Below, one piece after another: positions 1 through 13,199 of a stretch of DNA of 64,000 bases. The stretch spans positions 1 through 64,000 of the forward strand of contig WPIO01000059.1 in NCBI GenBank assembly GCA_009760855.2, in the 5' to 3' direction. The position numbers and the translations under genes are program-made. Each line of letters opens with the position of its first letter. Position 1 is the first letter of the stretch. The notes beneath the pieces were generated by a model that ran no database searches, had not been told where the DNA came from, and saw nothing but the letters and a program-made list of their open reading frames with translations. The DNA is from Cristatella mucedo. Its lineage: Eukaryota > Bryozoa > Phylactolaemata > Cristatellidae.

Positions 1-959
1 AGAAATGATGCCACCATGTACCATTTCGAAGGGTTTCTTTGACGGTTGAGGCAGCTTTAAATTGCTGCTAGTGAAATGTTTTTGTCGGATCGGACGGCCT
101 ATTTACAGAAGACGAGAGAACAGCACTGCAAAGCGTCATAGGTTAACCGACGGGCCGACAGTGATGGGCTCGAAACGGATGAGGGTGACATGAACAACTT
201 GTAAATCGATCAGCCCGAAACATAGCAACTTTGAAAACGTTTAGCCAATAGTTCTGCTGCCCAAGAGTTGGCCCGGCATTGAAAATTCTGAGAAAATTGA
301 ACCTAAAGGAGGGCACGTCAGAGACTCACAGTTTTGGCTCTAGCACGGCTAGGTCAGTAAGTGTGGCACGGGCCGTTATTTGTCGTAGTTCATGCCAGAT
401 TATCCACGTATTTATGTATATGTCAGTACTGCAACTACTGCTAAATTTTATTGCCACCTAAACCCAGAGGACACGGATGAAAGGAAAAAGTTAGGCTGTG
501 AAGTACAGTAGTCTTCCGGATATCATTGGTATCTCACTTGTTCTACCATCCAGATAGTGTGGATAGGCTGCACGAATCAAACCAGCTTCTCATCTTTTGA
601 CTGCGAACTGTGCTTTCAGTTCGCTTGATCGCCCAGCCTGAAACTTAGCCATGTCGTGTCATCTCAAGCCAGTCAAGTCAAGTCGTGCCGTGTCATGACA
701 TGTCCTGTCGAGCACGATCAAGTTGCAACGCCGAAGGCTCGGCGGAGTAGGCTTGACCTGCCGCTACCTGGCGGCTTAACCCTTGAGCGTAATGCCGTTC
801 GGTGCGCGCCCACGCAACGAAACGTAGCGTTTCTGGCGCCGACCTGCTTACCGTTACTAAAGTCGTGAGTCCGCGGGTGAATTGGAAAGCAGACACACAA
901 ATTGGGAATTTTACTGAACTTTATCGCAAGCGCACAAAGTCACTGCAGCGTCTAGTTCA
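1..959. other. No gene recognised
   Basis: Only short frames without domains. A cluster of GTCGTGT/GTCATGT-like words is at 650-715. Confidence 0.5.
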
Positions 960-1520
960 GCTTTATCTCCACACTCCTCACCCGTTCTCAACAGCACTAA
1001 CACTCTTGCGGAGGGAATACTTCTCCACACTGAGAGCGAACCGGAGCCTACACCCTAACCAGAGAACTAGGACTTCGTTTCCACCTGTGCGAAAGAAATA
1101 CCCAAACACCAACCTTAGCACTCTTGCGGAGGGAATACTTATCCATACTGGAGCGCGAAACCGGAGTCTAAACCCAAACGAAGAACTAGAACTCGGCTTC
1201 CACCAGTGCGGCAGGAATACCCACACACGCCAACTTAAGCATCTTGCAGAGTGAATACTTCTCCACACTGTGAAGCTACTTACGTCTATAGTTGGAAACG
1301 ACCCCAATAGACAGAGCTCAAATCGGAGCCTAAACCTTAACCGGAGAACTAGGACTCGGTTTCCACCAGTGCGGCAGGACATACTCCACACGCGCCAACT
1401 CAAGCACTCCTGGGGAGGAAATACTGTCTCCACACTTACGCTACTTACATCTATACTGGGGAACGGACCCAAATAGACAGAGCTCGAATCGGAGCCTAAA
1501 GCCTAACGGAGACACTAGGC
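960..1520. repeat. Tandem repeat of about 120-165 bp, four to five units
   Basis: Units are marked by CTCTTGCGGAGGGAATACTT near 1002 and 1121, its variant near 1241 and a further variant near 1406. They share ACCGGAGCCTAAACCC-type and GTTTCCACCAGTGCGGCAGG-type blocks. The later units carry an extra block (CTACTTACGTCTATA). Frames through it repeat the same peptide-like phrases and are not taken as coding. Confidence 0.8.
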
Positions 1521-2054
1521 ATCACGCGTGACTAGAGCGCACCACAACCAATAACACAAAAGAAACACCACATGCCAGCTCGGGCGCGATACGACCGTAT
1601 TCGGTGGAGTCCACCGGAATATCTTCCTAGGCACGCTGATGCGTCGCCTTTTTTCCCCTTTCGCGTCCAACATCACCGGCACGCACATCGGCCAGCCCAT
1701 TCCGCACCTCGAGTTCACAGATGCAGACGACTGCGACGGGGACCCGTCGAAGCGCGGGGAATTGTAACGAAAGACAAAGGTGGAGGCCATACGAGCAAAA
1801 GAATACAAAACAAACGTCAAGGCGAGCTGTCCCCCCCACGCTCGACTCTTAGAAGCTATACTTGGACGAGACAATGGGCCCACAACACATTTAGTGATAT
1901 TGGGCCCGACTACCAACCCCCGGCCCATTACGGCAAGGAAATTAAGAGTTTAGCGCTCTGCAGATCGCGTGGATACTGGGGACTACTCATCATTCCCAAA
2001 ACTCGGACGCAAAGGAATCATCTACTCTCCAAACTGTCCGAATGATGACACATC

Positions 2055-2325
2055 TGTATTACAGCGGTCCTGAACATTGCTACTTCTATGCTCTCACTAC
2101 CTCAACTGCTCTCATAAGTCTGGCATATGCTTTCCCCACCTTTCCGGTTTGTTGCGTGAGACGAAAGTCTGTTGCGATACGAATGCGCCTACCCGAAAAA
2201 GCCGCTTAGGCTCGTGAGAGATGAAGCGCTATACAAAAAACTACTCACTGCGGAACGGCCCATCGAATCGGTCTTTTATAATGACTTGGGAGTTACTAAC
2301 GGGGGATACAGTACATTACCGGGAA
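2055..2325 (+). mobile_element. LINE family 1 3' UTR fragment
   Basis: Matches by eye the reverse complement of 34075-34380: AGCGGTCCTGAAC, TTGCGTGAGACGAAAGTCTG, GAAAAAGCCGCTTAGGCT, and a terminal ACAGTACATTAC. It is 5' truncated and diverged. Confidence 0.7.
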
Positions 2326-3544
2326 GCAGGCCACTGGAATGGAGCAACTCGTGTCTAGCCTGAAGGGCGACTCGTGATGTTACCAGGACGATTGCATTCT
2401 TGCGACCGAGTGAAGAGTCGGAGGTTAAAGAGCAGCACCAAACATAAATTCGAGAATATACGCAGGTAACGGAAAAACCCAATTCACTAAGGGCCGAATC
2501 GCCCACCAGCTGGTCATCAAGCTGCCTGGCGTGCTTCCTTAAAGCGCTGCCTCTCTAACCGCACTGAACGCCTTCCTCTCTGGCTCAGTGCTCCAGGACA
2601 AACAAGGAGCTCTAGCCCGCCGCCGAGAACAGCTCTTGTTCGCACTGAAATTCAGCCCACAAGGTCAGCAGGGCGTACTACAAAGTCAAAGCCAAAGTCA
2701 ATGTCATAATCATGTCGTGTCGTGTATCCCCATGTCGGTGACTCCACATAGCGACCATAATAGAAATATGCTGACGTTATGCAGACATTTTTTCAGTAGC
2801 CCACACTCAATGCCTAAGCCACCTTTCAGTAAGTATCCCAATAGCAAACCAACTTATATTGGGTCTAACGCGAAGAAAACACAAGGAGCATGGCTGAGTC
2901 AAGTGAATGCTTGAGTTGGGTAAAGTAAAGAATTTTGCCCTGCGCACGAAAAATTACGTGGGCGAGGACGACATTTAAAAGAAGCCGAAAAGTCCCCACT
3001 TTTCTGAACACGGTAAATGGGTCTTTTAACTTTACGGTCACGGGTGTCTTTACTCGCTGGCTCGTGGAAATTTGTCACTTCCCAATCCGATTCGCTTTTA
3101 CATGTTTTGCGCACCACTGTGTCTGAACCAAGCACATGCTCGTATATCTTAGATTAGGGAGACGTGATGGTAGCTTTAGAAGCACTTCTGATTAAAGCAT
3201 TACGATTTAGGTAGATCCGAAAATCACACCTACAAATTTTGAGACGCGACACTTGTCACACACAGCAGCACACCTAATGAACAGGCAGACATCTTTGTAA
3301 TATGTCACGTCCCACGCTTAGGGGTGTCCTGATGAGCAGCTGTTCAGTTTTATCGTCATTTAGTTCGAAGAATCCTGACATCCAGATTTAAAGTCGGAAA
3401 AGGCAAGTATTCCGTTCATGGGCAGCAGATTCCGACATATAGCTTCCTAGCTGCTAAGTACACGGCTTTGTGCATGAATTAGGATTTTGAGGAAGACTTA
3501 TCCTTCCAGGAAGGCAACTATGCTATATAAAATAGTTTATTATA
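2326..3544. other. No gene recognised
   Basis: No domain, splice pair or repeat family was identified. A short CAAAGTCAAAGCCAAAGTCA stretch lies near 2687. Confidence 0.5.
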
Positions 3545-5665
3545 ATAATTGACTAATAATTCGCGATAAGGCAGCTCAGAGAACTAATCTCTCTCATGGG
3601 CGCTTTACACTTGCTGCAAAGTCGAAAGGCAATTGAATGTGAGTAAAATCAGCTTGATAAAACAATAAAATGAATAAACGTGGTTAGGGGTGACATGCGC
3701 GGGTCAGCATGCAAATGTGGTCTATGTCGCAGCATGCCAGTTTCAGCACACATAAGCCAAGCACGTGAACGGATAATTCACCAGTGACCTCCCTCCACTA
3801 AATTCCTATCTCTGCTGCCCTTAAATGGTGTGTTTTAAGTCTCCTTCAATGTGGCTGTCATGTCAGTGGCATGTCCATTCTCTGACGCAGTCCGCGTCGA
3901 GATTCCAGTTTTTTCGGGACCCAACTACTCAATGCCACGGCCTCCACAAGTCGATTCTAATCGTTTTCGTACGAGGTCTTCTGTAGACTGTTTCGGATCT
4001 TCCGAAAAAGGCGGTGGTACGATCGCTTTCGGCCTGATGGTCTCGTAACTCCCTGCACGATAGGTGGAGCACATAATGAAGGTGCCAAAAGTGAGCTCAC
4101 AAACCCTTGAAGTCACTCCCTTTGCTTGACTGGTGTCCGTTGCAGGTCGGCGAGAAGTTAGGTGTATGTCTGTGGGCAACCGACAACGATTCTACGGACA
4201 GATAACCTAGCCTGCTGGAGTTTTGCACCAGCTGCAATCGCCTGATCGTGTGCAAAAGCTGGTAGGCCCGCAAGAGCAGTGATTTAGCAGAAGTCGAGAC
4301 GGATGTCACGAATGCATTGACCAAATTAGATGTGGTTATCCTTATCTAAACAAGCACCGAATTTTAGAAATGTTATGGTAGCTGATAAATAGGCAGACTT
4401 TGACGTGGAGCTGATTTGGCGTCTAACGAGAGTCCCGCGCTTTGGAATATGCACACCTAGATGGTCTTCGAGCTGATTCGACAGGAGATCATGCAAATGG
4501 CAGAGCCAATTTTGAGAGCTCAGCCTTTCCAATCTCTGAATCACACTCGGTTTGCCCATCACTATAAGCAGAGTCTTTTGTCATCGTCGTTTAGTTTTAG
4601 AAAAGTTGCTTGCCATCCATGGCTGCGGATGTCATCCAATGCATGCAGTGCCAAGGGAGTTGAGATAATTTGAGGGGTCTGCAAGGCTGGGAGGGATTAA
4701 AGACAAGGTACAACTGAGTCGTCATCCGCCTGTAGACGTGGAAAGCCTAGATTGTCTGCTGGCAATAACATCAGTCAAGAGGGAGACTATAAACACGTGA
4801 AAAGACTGTTAACCGGATCTAGGGGCGGTAGCCATGAGGTACCCCCTCATTTAAGAGGGTACTTCACAGTGATATTTGTCCTATCTCACGTCAATACTCT
4901 GGGAGTCCTCCCCCTGAGATGACCTGACCCACTGCAGACAGTGCCTAGTTGATGCCCCAGTGCTTCGCCCAGGCGCGATGGAGGCGCTCTACTAATACCT
5001 TATGGTGATCGTCTGGTATCAAAAGCTGCCGAAAGTATCGAGCACCAACATCAGAGATCCCTCTACCCCTTGTACCTGCACTCTTCCTAAGTAGGCCGTT
5101 TTCTAATCCCCTACGCGTTGCCTGATCCTTCTGTGGCGGTGATTACGCTAAAGCCTACGACTGGAACTTACTAGCAAGGTGTGATGTGTTCGATATTGGA
5201 GTTCAGGCTGGTCTGCCACGACCCCGTGCCAGTGCTTTCGATAGATACTGGTAGAAGGGAGACTGGGCGGTAGTTGCGTAAGTTCTCTTTTCGTCTCTAT
5301 GTCGATCTTCGTGAGAAGTCCCTGACTACCAGTCTTTCTTGGAATACCGTGCTGGACACGACCTGAGCTATGACATATCAAGAGGTTGTTACCTGGCACA
5401 GCCAGAATCAATGCCGACGTAGGAGCAGGACAGTCGGTAATAGGGTCCAGAGGACTTGTTGCCTTCTTTGATTGAGATACGAACTTCAGGACTAGATCAC
5501 TATGACCTGCTAAATTTGGTCATTGAGGTGCTGCCAAGAATCGGGGAACAGCATTCTAGTGGGGATGTTGTCATCGCAGGGATGAATTCCCTGATCTTTC
5601 TATCTTCTGCACAAAGAATCGAGAGAAAGCGATCGGCTAGATCACCACAAGGATCATGAGGTAAG
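3545..5665 (-). mobile_element. LINE family 2, long decayed copy
   Basis: The minus strand holds, from 5660 down, remnants of the RT (FDTIDH-region homology near 5000 and the HADDTQ region near 4720), the 4326-4562 frame (MMGKPSVIQRLERLSS, matching GKPSVIQKLERV of the 53-54 kb copy), the 4097-4324 frame (VNAFVTS, RRLQLVQNSSRLG), and a 3' UTR to the tail GGGCGCTTTACACTTGCTGC at 3598-3617. Many indels break the frames. Confidence 0.75.
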
Positions 5666-5756
5666 GAGCTAATCTAGGAGTGGTTGGGACACGTTTATCG
5701 TCGACATCGGCATTTTTGGATTGTGCATCTGTGATTCAACAATGTTTCTGTAGATC

Positions 5757-5900
5757 AGGGGTGCCAACACTGGCCCGCGGCCACAACCGGCCCGCCGGTC
5801 CTTCTAAAATGCGCCCGGCAACGTTATACCCAAAAATATTTGTTACTCCATGTTTTTCGTTAATTTTATCATTACAACGGCGATATAAGATGCTGTGATT
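5757..5900. mobile_element. hAT-like transposon end
   Basis: CAGGGGTGCCAACACTGGCC and CGGCCACAACCGGCCCGCC resemble the CAGGGGT...CGGCCCGC ends of hAT elements. The interior that follows is AT-rich, and the matching right end was not found. Confidence 0.45.
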
Positions 5901-8136
5901 AATTTAATTAATCCGAAGACATATTATTAGTGAGAGTCCTTGTCATGTAATTTTGTAAGTTTTATAAGTTTCTGTCTTCATGTTTAAAATAAAATCCAAA
6001 AGTAAAAGATTGGCCATAATATCTATCGAATTATTTTCCAAGACACATGATTCGATTTTATTATTATTATTTTTAATTATAATTTATGCCAAAATACTAA
6101 TTGTATTGCGTTTATTTATTAAGTAAATAGTCATAGTCCATACTAAATTACGATCTTATTTCTGATGCGGTCACTACGCCAATTAAATGCTTCATGCAAT
6201 CCCTCATCCTTTGGTGACCGCGACTTTAGTTTGCATGCTCCTAAAGCGAAAATCACTAACGACTTTCGTCGAAAGCACCCTACTTGACCCCAATTAAAAA
6301 GTAATCAAGGCACCTATAAATAACAGCATTAATAGATTCCTGATTCAACTTTCGTGTGCTCATTCGTGCTGACACTGTCCATGTCACCTAACCATGCTAT
6401 TCTTGTTGTTTATTTAGCGAGAAACTACTAACCTCAAGCATGCTTCTTTTCATCAAATGTGAAGCGCGAAAGATTGAGTTCTCGAGAACGCTTTATCAAG
6501 TGTGTTATTATTACTTTTACTAGTTTCAGAAAGCATGCCATTTCTAACAACCGATGTTGTCGACTGTTTCTTTGATTTCGACTGTGCCGTCGATGAAAAT
6601 GCGAGCACATTAAATAGGGTAATAATTTGGTTAGAAATAAGTGCTTCGCATTGAGCAGTGACCGTTAAATGAGCTGCTGCAGTGCCAGTGGCAAGAATGC
6701 ATGACTCCATGTCACCATGCATTCCAGTCTAGAACGTGCAGGCCTGCCGCTGGACCTCGGTTCGCGGAAGCGTTACGAAAGTACGTGACTCGCTCACGTC
6801 AATTTGCCTGTATGCAAGTACTCAATTGTTGCCACAAGCCACCCAGTTTATAGTCGTCGCGAAATGTGACATGAGGCGTCTCGCTCAGCAGCCAGGCTAG
6901 CTAGTGACGTGACTCGGACAGTATGTCGAACGGGCTCAAAACTTCCTCTGAGACAAAGTTTACGATTAACCCAGCAATTATTCAATTTAATTAACGCCGG
7001 GAACATAAACACAACATGAAAAGGAGAGGGTTGCGTCGTCATCAACGCAATTACGAAGGTGCGTTTCAATAGCTGCACGTTACCAGTGAAACATTACTGC
7101 TGAGCATCATGCTCGTCATAATTGCAGGCCGTTCCGCTGGTGAATATGCCTGGCCTAGTATACAACAGCTGTTCATCCACTAGGGGTGCATGGCCCTGGC
7201 TGCTCTACAATGCGAATGGCCTGCGCTTTCGGACCAGATGATGAAGTAAAACCTTCAATTTGATTCAACTTCACGAACTTTTTACTATCTGGTGAAGGGC
7301 GATTCTTGGTTTAAAATACCGTAGCTGCCTACCACATGCCTGCGAAATAGATATTGTCCCATGAAATCACTTCTAAAACTCAGCTAAACTATTAATGTTT
7401 GATAATCTTTGGACGTACTAGACTTACCTGACTTACGCCTCGTAAATAGTTCCGCTCAGCTGGAAATCTTAGGCATTCAGATCACAATCATAACCGTTGG
7501 TCGATCATTAGGCTGCATGTGACTCTGTCATCGCGGAAAAGGCGTGGTGAGTGATTGCAACTCCTTTGAAATGTATTCAGCCGCAAGTATGAAGCAGGCT
7601 AAATGTAGGGTTTCTTGACAATTCAGGAAACATTGATGCTATTTAATTGGCTATACAACACCCGAAAATCTCATCACGAGGGCCAAGTAGTATAAATTAT
7701 AAATGATCCTCAAATAACCCTCACCACAACCACAGTACTGTATCGTTCTCAGCCTCGGACGGTACATCTGGCTCCTGACTGAAACGTGGCGAACCTCTCG
7801 CTGCCTGGTGGTTATTTTGACGGTTCTAAGCGATGGCGCTCGGCCACAGGAGATCACACTCGCCACACCGCTCGTCACCTGCCCTATGCGCGGGCGCCAC
7901 GGTTATCACAAGCATTTATAGCCAGGCTTGGAGTTGCACCGCTTCCGGTGGCGGCGGCGAGACATAAATAGACGGCAACTAGCTATTGCGGACTCAAAGG
8001 CCGCACTACTACGCAATGGGTTGCTATGCACCCATTACATCTCGGATGAACGCGGTGGTGTGTCTCGAAGCCTTGACAAAGCGTCCTAAGCGCTAAACAA
8101 GTCCTCGCGTCAGACAACACGCTCCAACCTTGTCTG
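5901..8136. other. AT-rich and unassigned DNA
   Basis: AT-rich to about 6130, then unique-looking sequence with only a LINE tail at 6440-6515. No gene is supported. Confidence 0.5.
6440..6515 (+). mobile_element. LINE family 2 tail fragment
   Basis: GATTGAGTTCTCGAGAACGC followed by TTTATCAAGTGTGTTATTATTA matches the + strand family 2 3' terminus. Confidence 0.55.
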
Positions 8137-8985
8137 TTGAAACAGTGGGGCTCAGGCCTTCGCGGATTCGCGCTGACTGACGACAGTCCGGCGGGCAAGG
8201 TCAACGGCACCACCCGCGGTGAGACTACTCGGTGGGCGGGACGCAAAGCTGCTCGCTCCCGAAGCGGCAATGGCGTTACCTGGAGACTTCTGGAAAGTGC
8301 AACCGATACGCGCCGAAACACCAAGTCGCGATCCAGCCACCAGGCTTTCCTCTTAATACAAACGCCGCGCACGCTCGTCCGCGCGGCGCCAGCGGGCGCC
8401 ACAAAGCTACGGTTCGCGCCCGCTCGAACAACGACCATAGCAGCAGCCGCCGCCGCCAGCAGCCGCCGCCGCCGCCGCGGCAGTTCAGCGCTCGCGTTCG
8501 TTAGCGCCGTAGCCTCATCTCAGCCAGTACGCGAATGGCGAACGAGCAGAAAAAGGGTGCTCCACAGTGCGCAACGGCTCGGCGGTCGTTTTCGCCGCAT
8601 CGGACCTGACCGTCGGCTCGCCACTGCAAGACGACGAAACGAAAAAGATACGACGCTCGTCCGGAAGGCGTGCCGCCTCGGAAGTCCTGAGCGACGCGCG
8701 AGACCGACGGTGGGCGGGCGCCTACGGCGGCGCGTCCACACAACAAGTCGTCACGATAAACGATCGTCGCAAAGCAATAATCGCAAACGATTTTGCATAG
8801 AGCGCCGAGAACTGGATCTGCGACTCGGGCGATCTGACTCATCCGCGAGCAGCGACAGCAGGAGAGGCGATCACGGGCATCATGAGCTAACCACGGGCGT
8901 CATGGTGACCACGGGCGTCATGCTAGACATGCATGAAGCGCAGAGGAAGACACAGCCGCTGGTCGCTAGGGTGACTGATCAGTAA
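8137..8985. other. GC-rich island without a supported gene
   Basis: GC- and CpG-rich, with a GCC-type run near 8440-8485. Several overlapping frames are open on both strands, but none shows a recognisable domain or clear splice pairing. It could be a promoter or a 5' exon. Confidence 0.4.
8880..8930. repeat. Short tandem repeat ACCACGGGCGTCATG
   Basis: Three imperfect units of CACGGGCGTCATG-type at 8873-8922. Confidence 0.7.
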
Positions 8986-10159
8986 TGCGAACTGAGTCAT
9001 GCACGGGTAAAAGCACTACTCGAAGCGAACGGAAAAAGACCAAGCTCTGCAAAAAGCACCGTAAGATTATTTGCAGCAACAACGTATAGGTATCGCAGAA
9101 CGACCGCGAACACTGGAAAATTCACCAGGTTTGTAGAACGCAGTAATATGATTTTATCGTCTTTCAATTAACAATAGTGGATGATACGATCTCGGTCGGT
9201 GTTGAACTCAGGCTTCAGGCGACAGTAGCTGAAGCCGCAGTCTCTACAAGAGTTTTGAAGTTAGTTATGGGCACAACCAATGACGTCCAGAAGTAAGCAG
9301 AGAAGATAGCAAAACAACAGACCTGACGACAAATAATTCAGGTAGGCAAGAGCAAGAGAACAGAGTATCTAAAAGTGACATGACATTGAAACAACGCAGT
9401 GGGCAACCATGAAGATTGGTGACCAGTGGTGCTACAAAGTGGCAACAGCGACGATTATGAAAGACAAGTCTAGCGGAGGGATGAGATGTAGAAAACACCA
9501 GATCAAACAATGGTTTGTCTATGTCAAGGCAAACCGAATTTTTACTATGTTACTTAGACGAAAGTAAAAAGACAGACAGAACTTAACAAAAAAAAGATCT
9601 TTTCGGAAGACGAAACTCAGATATTGAGGGCCGAAGGCTACAAATTTACTGGTCATAAATGGAGATGGCCGATGTATGGCTTACAATCCAGATCGATTTA
9701 TTCGGTTGACCACATACATTATATACATACATACCTCAAGTACGTCGTTTTGTACGATCGTTATGTCGCCATTGGCTTGATGCCAAATACGAATATCAAC
9801 TGTATATGAGCAGTTGAAGAGTTAAAATAGTGTAGGTTAAATACTAATATATATATATATATCCATATATATATGGTGTGTATAGCGCCTGGGGGCAATG
9901 TCTGTTAGGGGGCTGCATATGCCACTGGGCTGTTGACCTCAGTCGAGAGTGCACAAAGAGAAAGACAAACACATGACATGGCATGATATGACATACAGTG
10001 ACATACACATAAGGTTATTATGAGGATCCCATCACAAGGAAGAAGGATATGTATTACAAAAAAGAAGTGGCACTCAACCGGATCAGGCATACCATACACG
10101 ATGCATGCTGACTAAAATGATCTCTGATGGCAGTCGTGGCACAGAGAGTCATCAAACTG
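8986..10159. other. No gene recognised
   Basis: Only a short (AT) run near 9848-9873 and GACATGGCATGATATGACAT-like words near 9974. Confidence 0.5.
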
Positions 10160-10715
10160 AAGCTGACTACGAATATGGCTGCAAGGCTAGTCTTCAGTCC
10201 CATGGTTTGAGCACGTCTCTTAAACAAACTAGGATGAATACCGGTTGAGCAACGGATACAAACAAAAAGTTCTTACGTTGACCCACAAGGGCCGCCAGCT
10301 TGGCTCCTTCGTACAGCTGAACTGCTGCCAGTTTCAGCCTCTTCGCCCTCGGGTCCTGTATCCACAATATTAGCTGTTCCATTCCTCCGCCACAACCGTT
10401 GGTGACAGAAGCTTTAGCTCTGCGGGTCTGAACAGTGAAATCGCTCTACAGTGCGCAACGACAACTACTCTCCTGCTGCCGACTATGGAGCATCCTTTCA
10501 GTCGTCCTGAGCTGCTACTTCCGTGCTACTCACTACCTCAACTGCTCTTCCTAACTCTGCTGTGCTTCCTACTTTCTCTTTGTTGCAGTGAGATGGGATC
10601 TGTTGGCTACCAGTGCGTACCAAAGCCGAGGCTGTGGGTGCATATACAAAACTCATCATGCATTAACCCATGGTCTTTGTGACAATTATGGAGATACATT
10701 ATATTGCATGATCGT
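10160..10715 (+). mobile_element. LINE family 1 RT carboxyl end plus 3' UTR
   Basis: The + strand holds a decayed copy of the LINE carboxyl region (AAGGCTAGTCTTCAGTCCCA, TTCTTACGTTGACCCACAAG) running into the 3' UTR (CTGCTACTTCCGTGCTACTC) and a terminal ATACATTATATTGCA. Stops and indels break the frame. Confidence 0.75.
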
Positions 10716-10761
10716 TCGCAAACTTATAGTTCAACCTTTTATGTGTTAAGCGGTTTGTGCT

Positions 10762-10905
10762 GTGATGGCACACCAGGCAAGGCAGTTGCTACAATCTCCT
10801 AGGTCGTGGGTTCGAATCCTGCGATTGGGCGTTTCATCAATGTTGCAAGCGATAATAAATAAAGCAACTGATATTATGCAAAACAGGCTGTTAAATCAGC
10901 ATGTA
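10762..10905 (+). mobile_element. SINE 1-like, diverged
   Basis: GGTCGTGGGTTCGAATCCTG (good B box) is followed by a shortened body and CAGGCTGTTAAATCAGCATG. It follows a LINE family 1 tail directly. Confidence 0.65.
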
Positions 10906-12029
10906 TTAATGTCGCCTCTGTGGTTAGCCGTTGGCTATATTAGCGAAGTACTTTTTGCGTTTTGTCAGAGAAGCAAACACGTCCAGAGCATCAGCTTTGT
11001 TTCGCTGATGCTATTCGTCAGCAAGGACCGATCACGGCAACCGATCGCACGTTGGACTAAGCAGATGAGTCTACGCTTGTGATCGCATGGTGGATTAAGC
11101 AGATGTGGCAGGGAATATGACACTATGCTTATGAACAACCTCAGCATCAAGGCGTCTCAAACTTTGCGATTCGTAGCAATTGTTGCCAAAGTGCATGTAC
11201 TGGGTTCGAGAAGGAAGGTCGAGGTCACCGCCAGGCGGCCGACCGTCGGTTGCCGCGGCGATGGGTACCAGCCACCAAGTGCAGACTATAGAAGGCCAAT
11301 ACGAAGTTAATGCATTGGTTCGCTACTCAGCATTGGCATGTGTCCACCAACCAAGCAGCGTTATGAACTGCCGAACAAGGCAGAGGCCTCGGTGCACACG
11401 TCGCCAGTCCAGGACATGCTAAAGACGAAAAGACCTTCAAGTACGAGACGTGGCGAGTGCGAAGCGGAACATTAGACGAGCTAGCCTCGCACATGGCACT
11501 GAAGTCGCCATTGTGGCGACTCCGTGAAGTCATTAACCATTAACCATTTCAGTCGTGGCTTAATGTAACCATTTACTTATTTTATTGCGCAAATTATGTG
11601 CATTGCATTTCTGAATCGATGTGGCCCATCGTACGTCTCATTGTGATCTACCGTTGCCCGCGCGACAACATTTTCGAGACTCTTTGCCAACGAAGAAGGC
11701 GAGCGACAGCTGGCTAGGATCTCCGTGTCGCCAGATCAGGCACCAAGCACTGTGCGATTGTTAGGCCTCTCAAGGATCATGATTCCTTGTCCTATTAGGT
11801 TTGCTGGTCCAAATGGAGGACTTAGGTTTCCAGTGAACACAGGCTTTCAGAAGTTTCCAGATTAACAGGCTGGAGAAATCTTTGGGGTGGCCAGATCAGG
11901 TGTGAGAGCCAAACTTATCTTAAAGCAGCTCAAAGCAGCCTGCGATGTATCGTGCAACATCTTTTAAAGTTCTTGAAGAGTAAAATTGAAAATCTCCACT
12001 ACTCTATTATGGACAAATGTAGAAAAGAA
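10906..12029. other. No gene recognised
   Basis: A short near-duplication (CGATCGCACGTTGGACTAAG and GATCGCATGGTGGATTAAGC, about 11042 and 11081) is visible. No coding signal. Confidence 0.45.
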
Positions 12030-12665
12030 TGAGCATTCTTACATTTGAGTTTACATCAATGAGGGTATTGAGGTTATCCCAGCAACATCTGGCACAGTGA
12101 AGTGAAGAGAGTCTTTGAAACCGAACTGAGATTGGCAAACGAGGGTAGCAAGCTGTCAGAGGAGTCTGGGCGAGCCGATCAAGAAGAATTGCACCACAAA
12201 CAGATTTCAACGTACACCATCAGCATCGATGCTTTTTCAGTTGCGTCTCTGGACAAGCTCGTGCCCTGCATATTGGAGACAGGAACAGTAAAAGCAGATT
12301 GAGAAACGATCCCAAATGGTCATCGGGCTCACAACTAGGTCAGTGGGGCAGACATACTTTGTGACCTCGAGCCAGAACATGGCCAACGATGCAGGTCGCA
12401 TGACTTTCGTGTTGGACCAAGCAAAGTCTCAACCAGTCAAAAAATGAACAGGAGCAAAGTCTATGGTCAATAAGTAAGATATTCAAATCTGCGCCAATCA
12501 ATAGCGGTCTTTCACACACACGGGTGTAGTCAGAAACTCAAAGCTCTTTCATAAACAAGGTTAGACGACCAGAAGGGGTCCCGGCAGATCACTGACCTGA
12601 GAGCGTGGTCTTTGAAAGGATCTGATTACAACTGTTTCAAATACAGCCATTCAAAACACCAGTGC
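12030..12665 (-). mobile_element. Decayed LINE family 1 endonuclease region
   Basis: Corresponds to 36350-36880 of the better copy: GGTCAGTGGGGCAGACATAC, TTCATAAACAAGGTTAGACG and CCAGAAGGGGTCCCGGCAGA all have near matches there in the same order. No open frame remains. Confidence 0.65.
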
Positions 12666-13063
12666 CTGTAAACGACTCTGACGACAGGCCTCCGCCATCC
12701 ATATTGCCACGCTGCGTGGTCAGAAATAACGAGAGCGCGGTCTCAGACGCGCATCGCTCAGCGAGTCATCCGTACGCCCCGTCAGCGTAAGGCAGTGCCT
12801 GCTTCTATCCTGGTCAAACTAGTCGCGTACTCGGTAGCCACTCGGTTTTAGTGAGCGGACGTTTAACAGGCCAGAGTTAGAGACCACCCAAACCTCGGAT
12901 AGCCGAATTAAAGGTCAGGGCTACGCCGAGCGCGAACCACCACGCCAGCCGCGGCCGCCTACGACCTCGGATCAGGTAGATGCGCGCTTCCGCTATGATT
13001 CTACCCAGAACGAGTGATAAAAACGGCGAAATAAACTTGCGGTTCATATATATACACACACAC

Positions 13064-13070
<7 letters not shown>

Positions 13071-13154
<84 letters not shown>

Positions 13155-13190
13155 GACAAGGAGAGACACAGAGAGAGAGAGAGAGGGGTG
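13071..13190. repeat. Compound (GA)n(GACA)n microsatellite
   Basis: A (GA) run at 13072-13098 passes into about 14 GACA units and then back to GA-rich sequence. Confidence 0.95.
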
Positions 13191-13199
13191 GTGTAAGTA

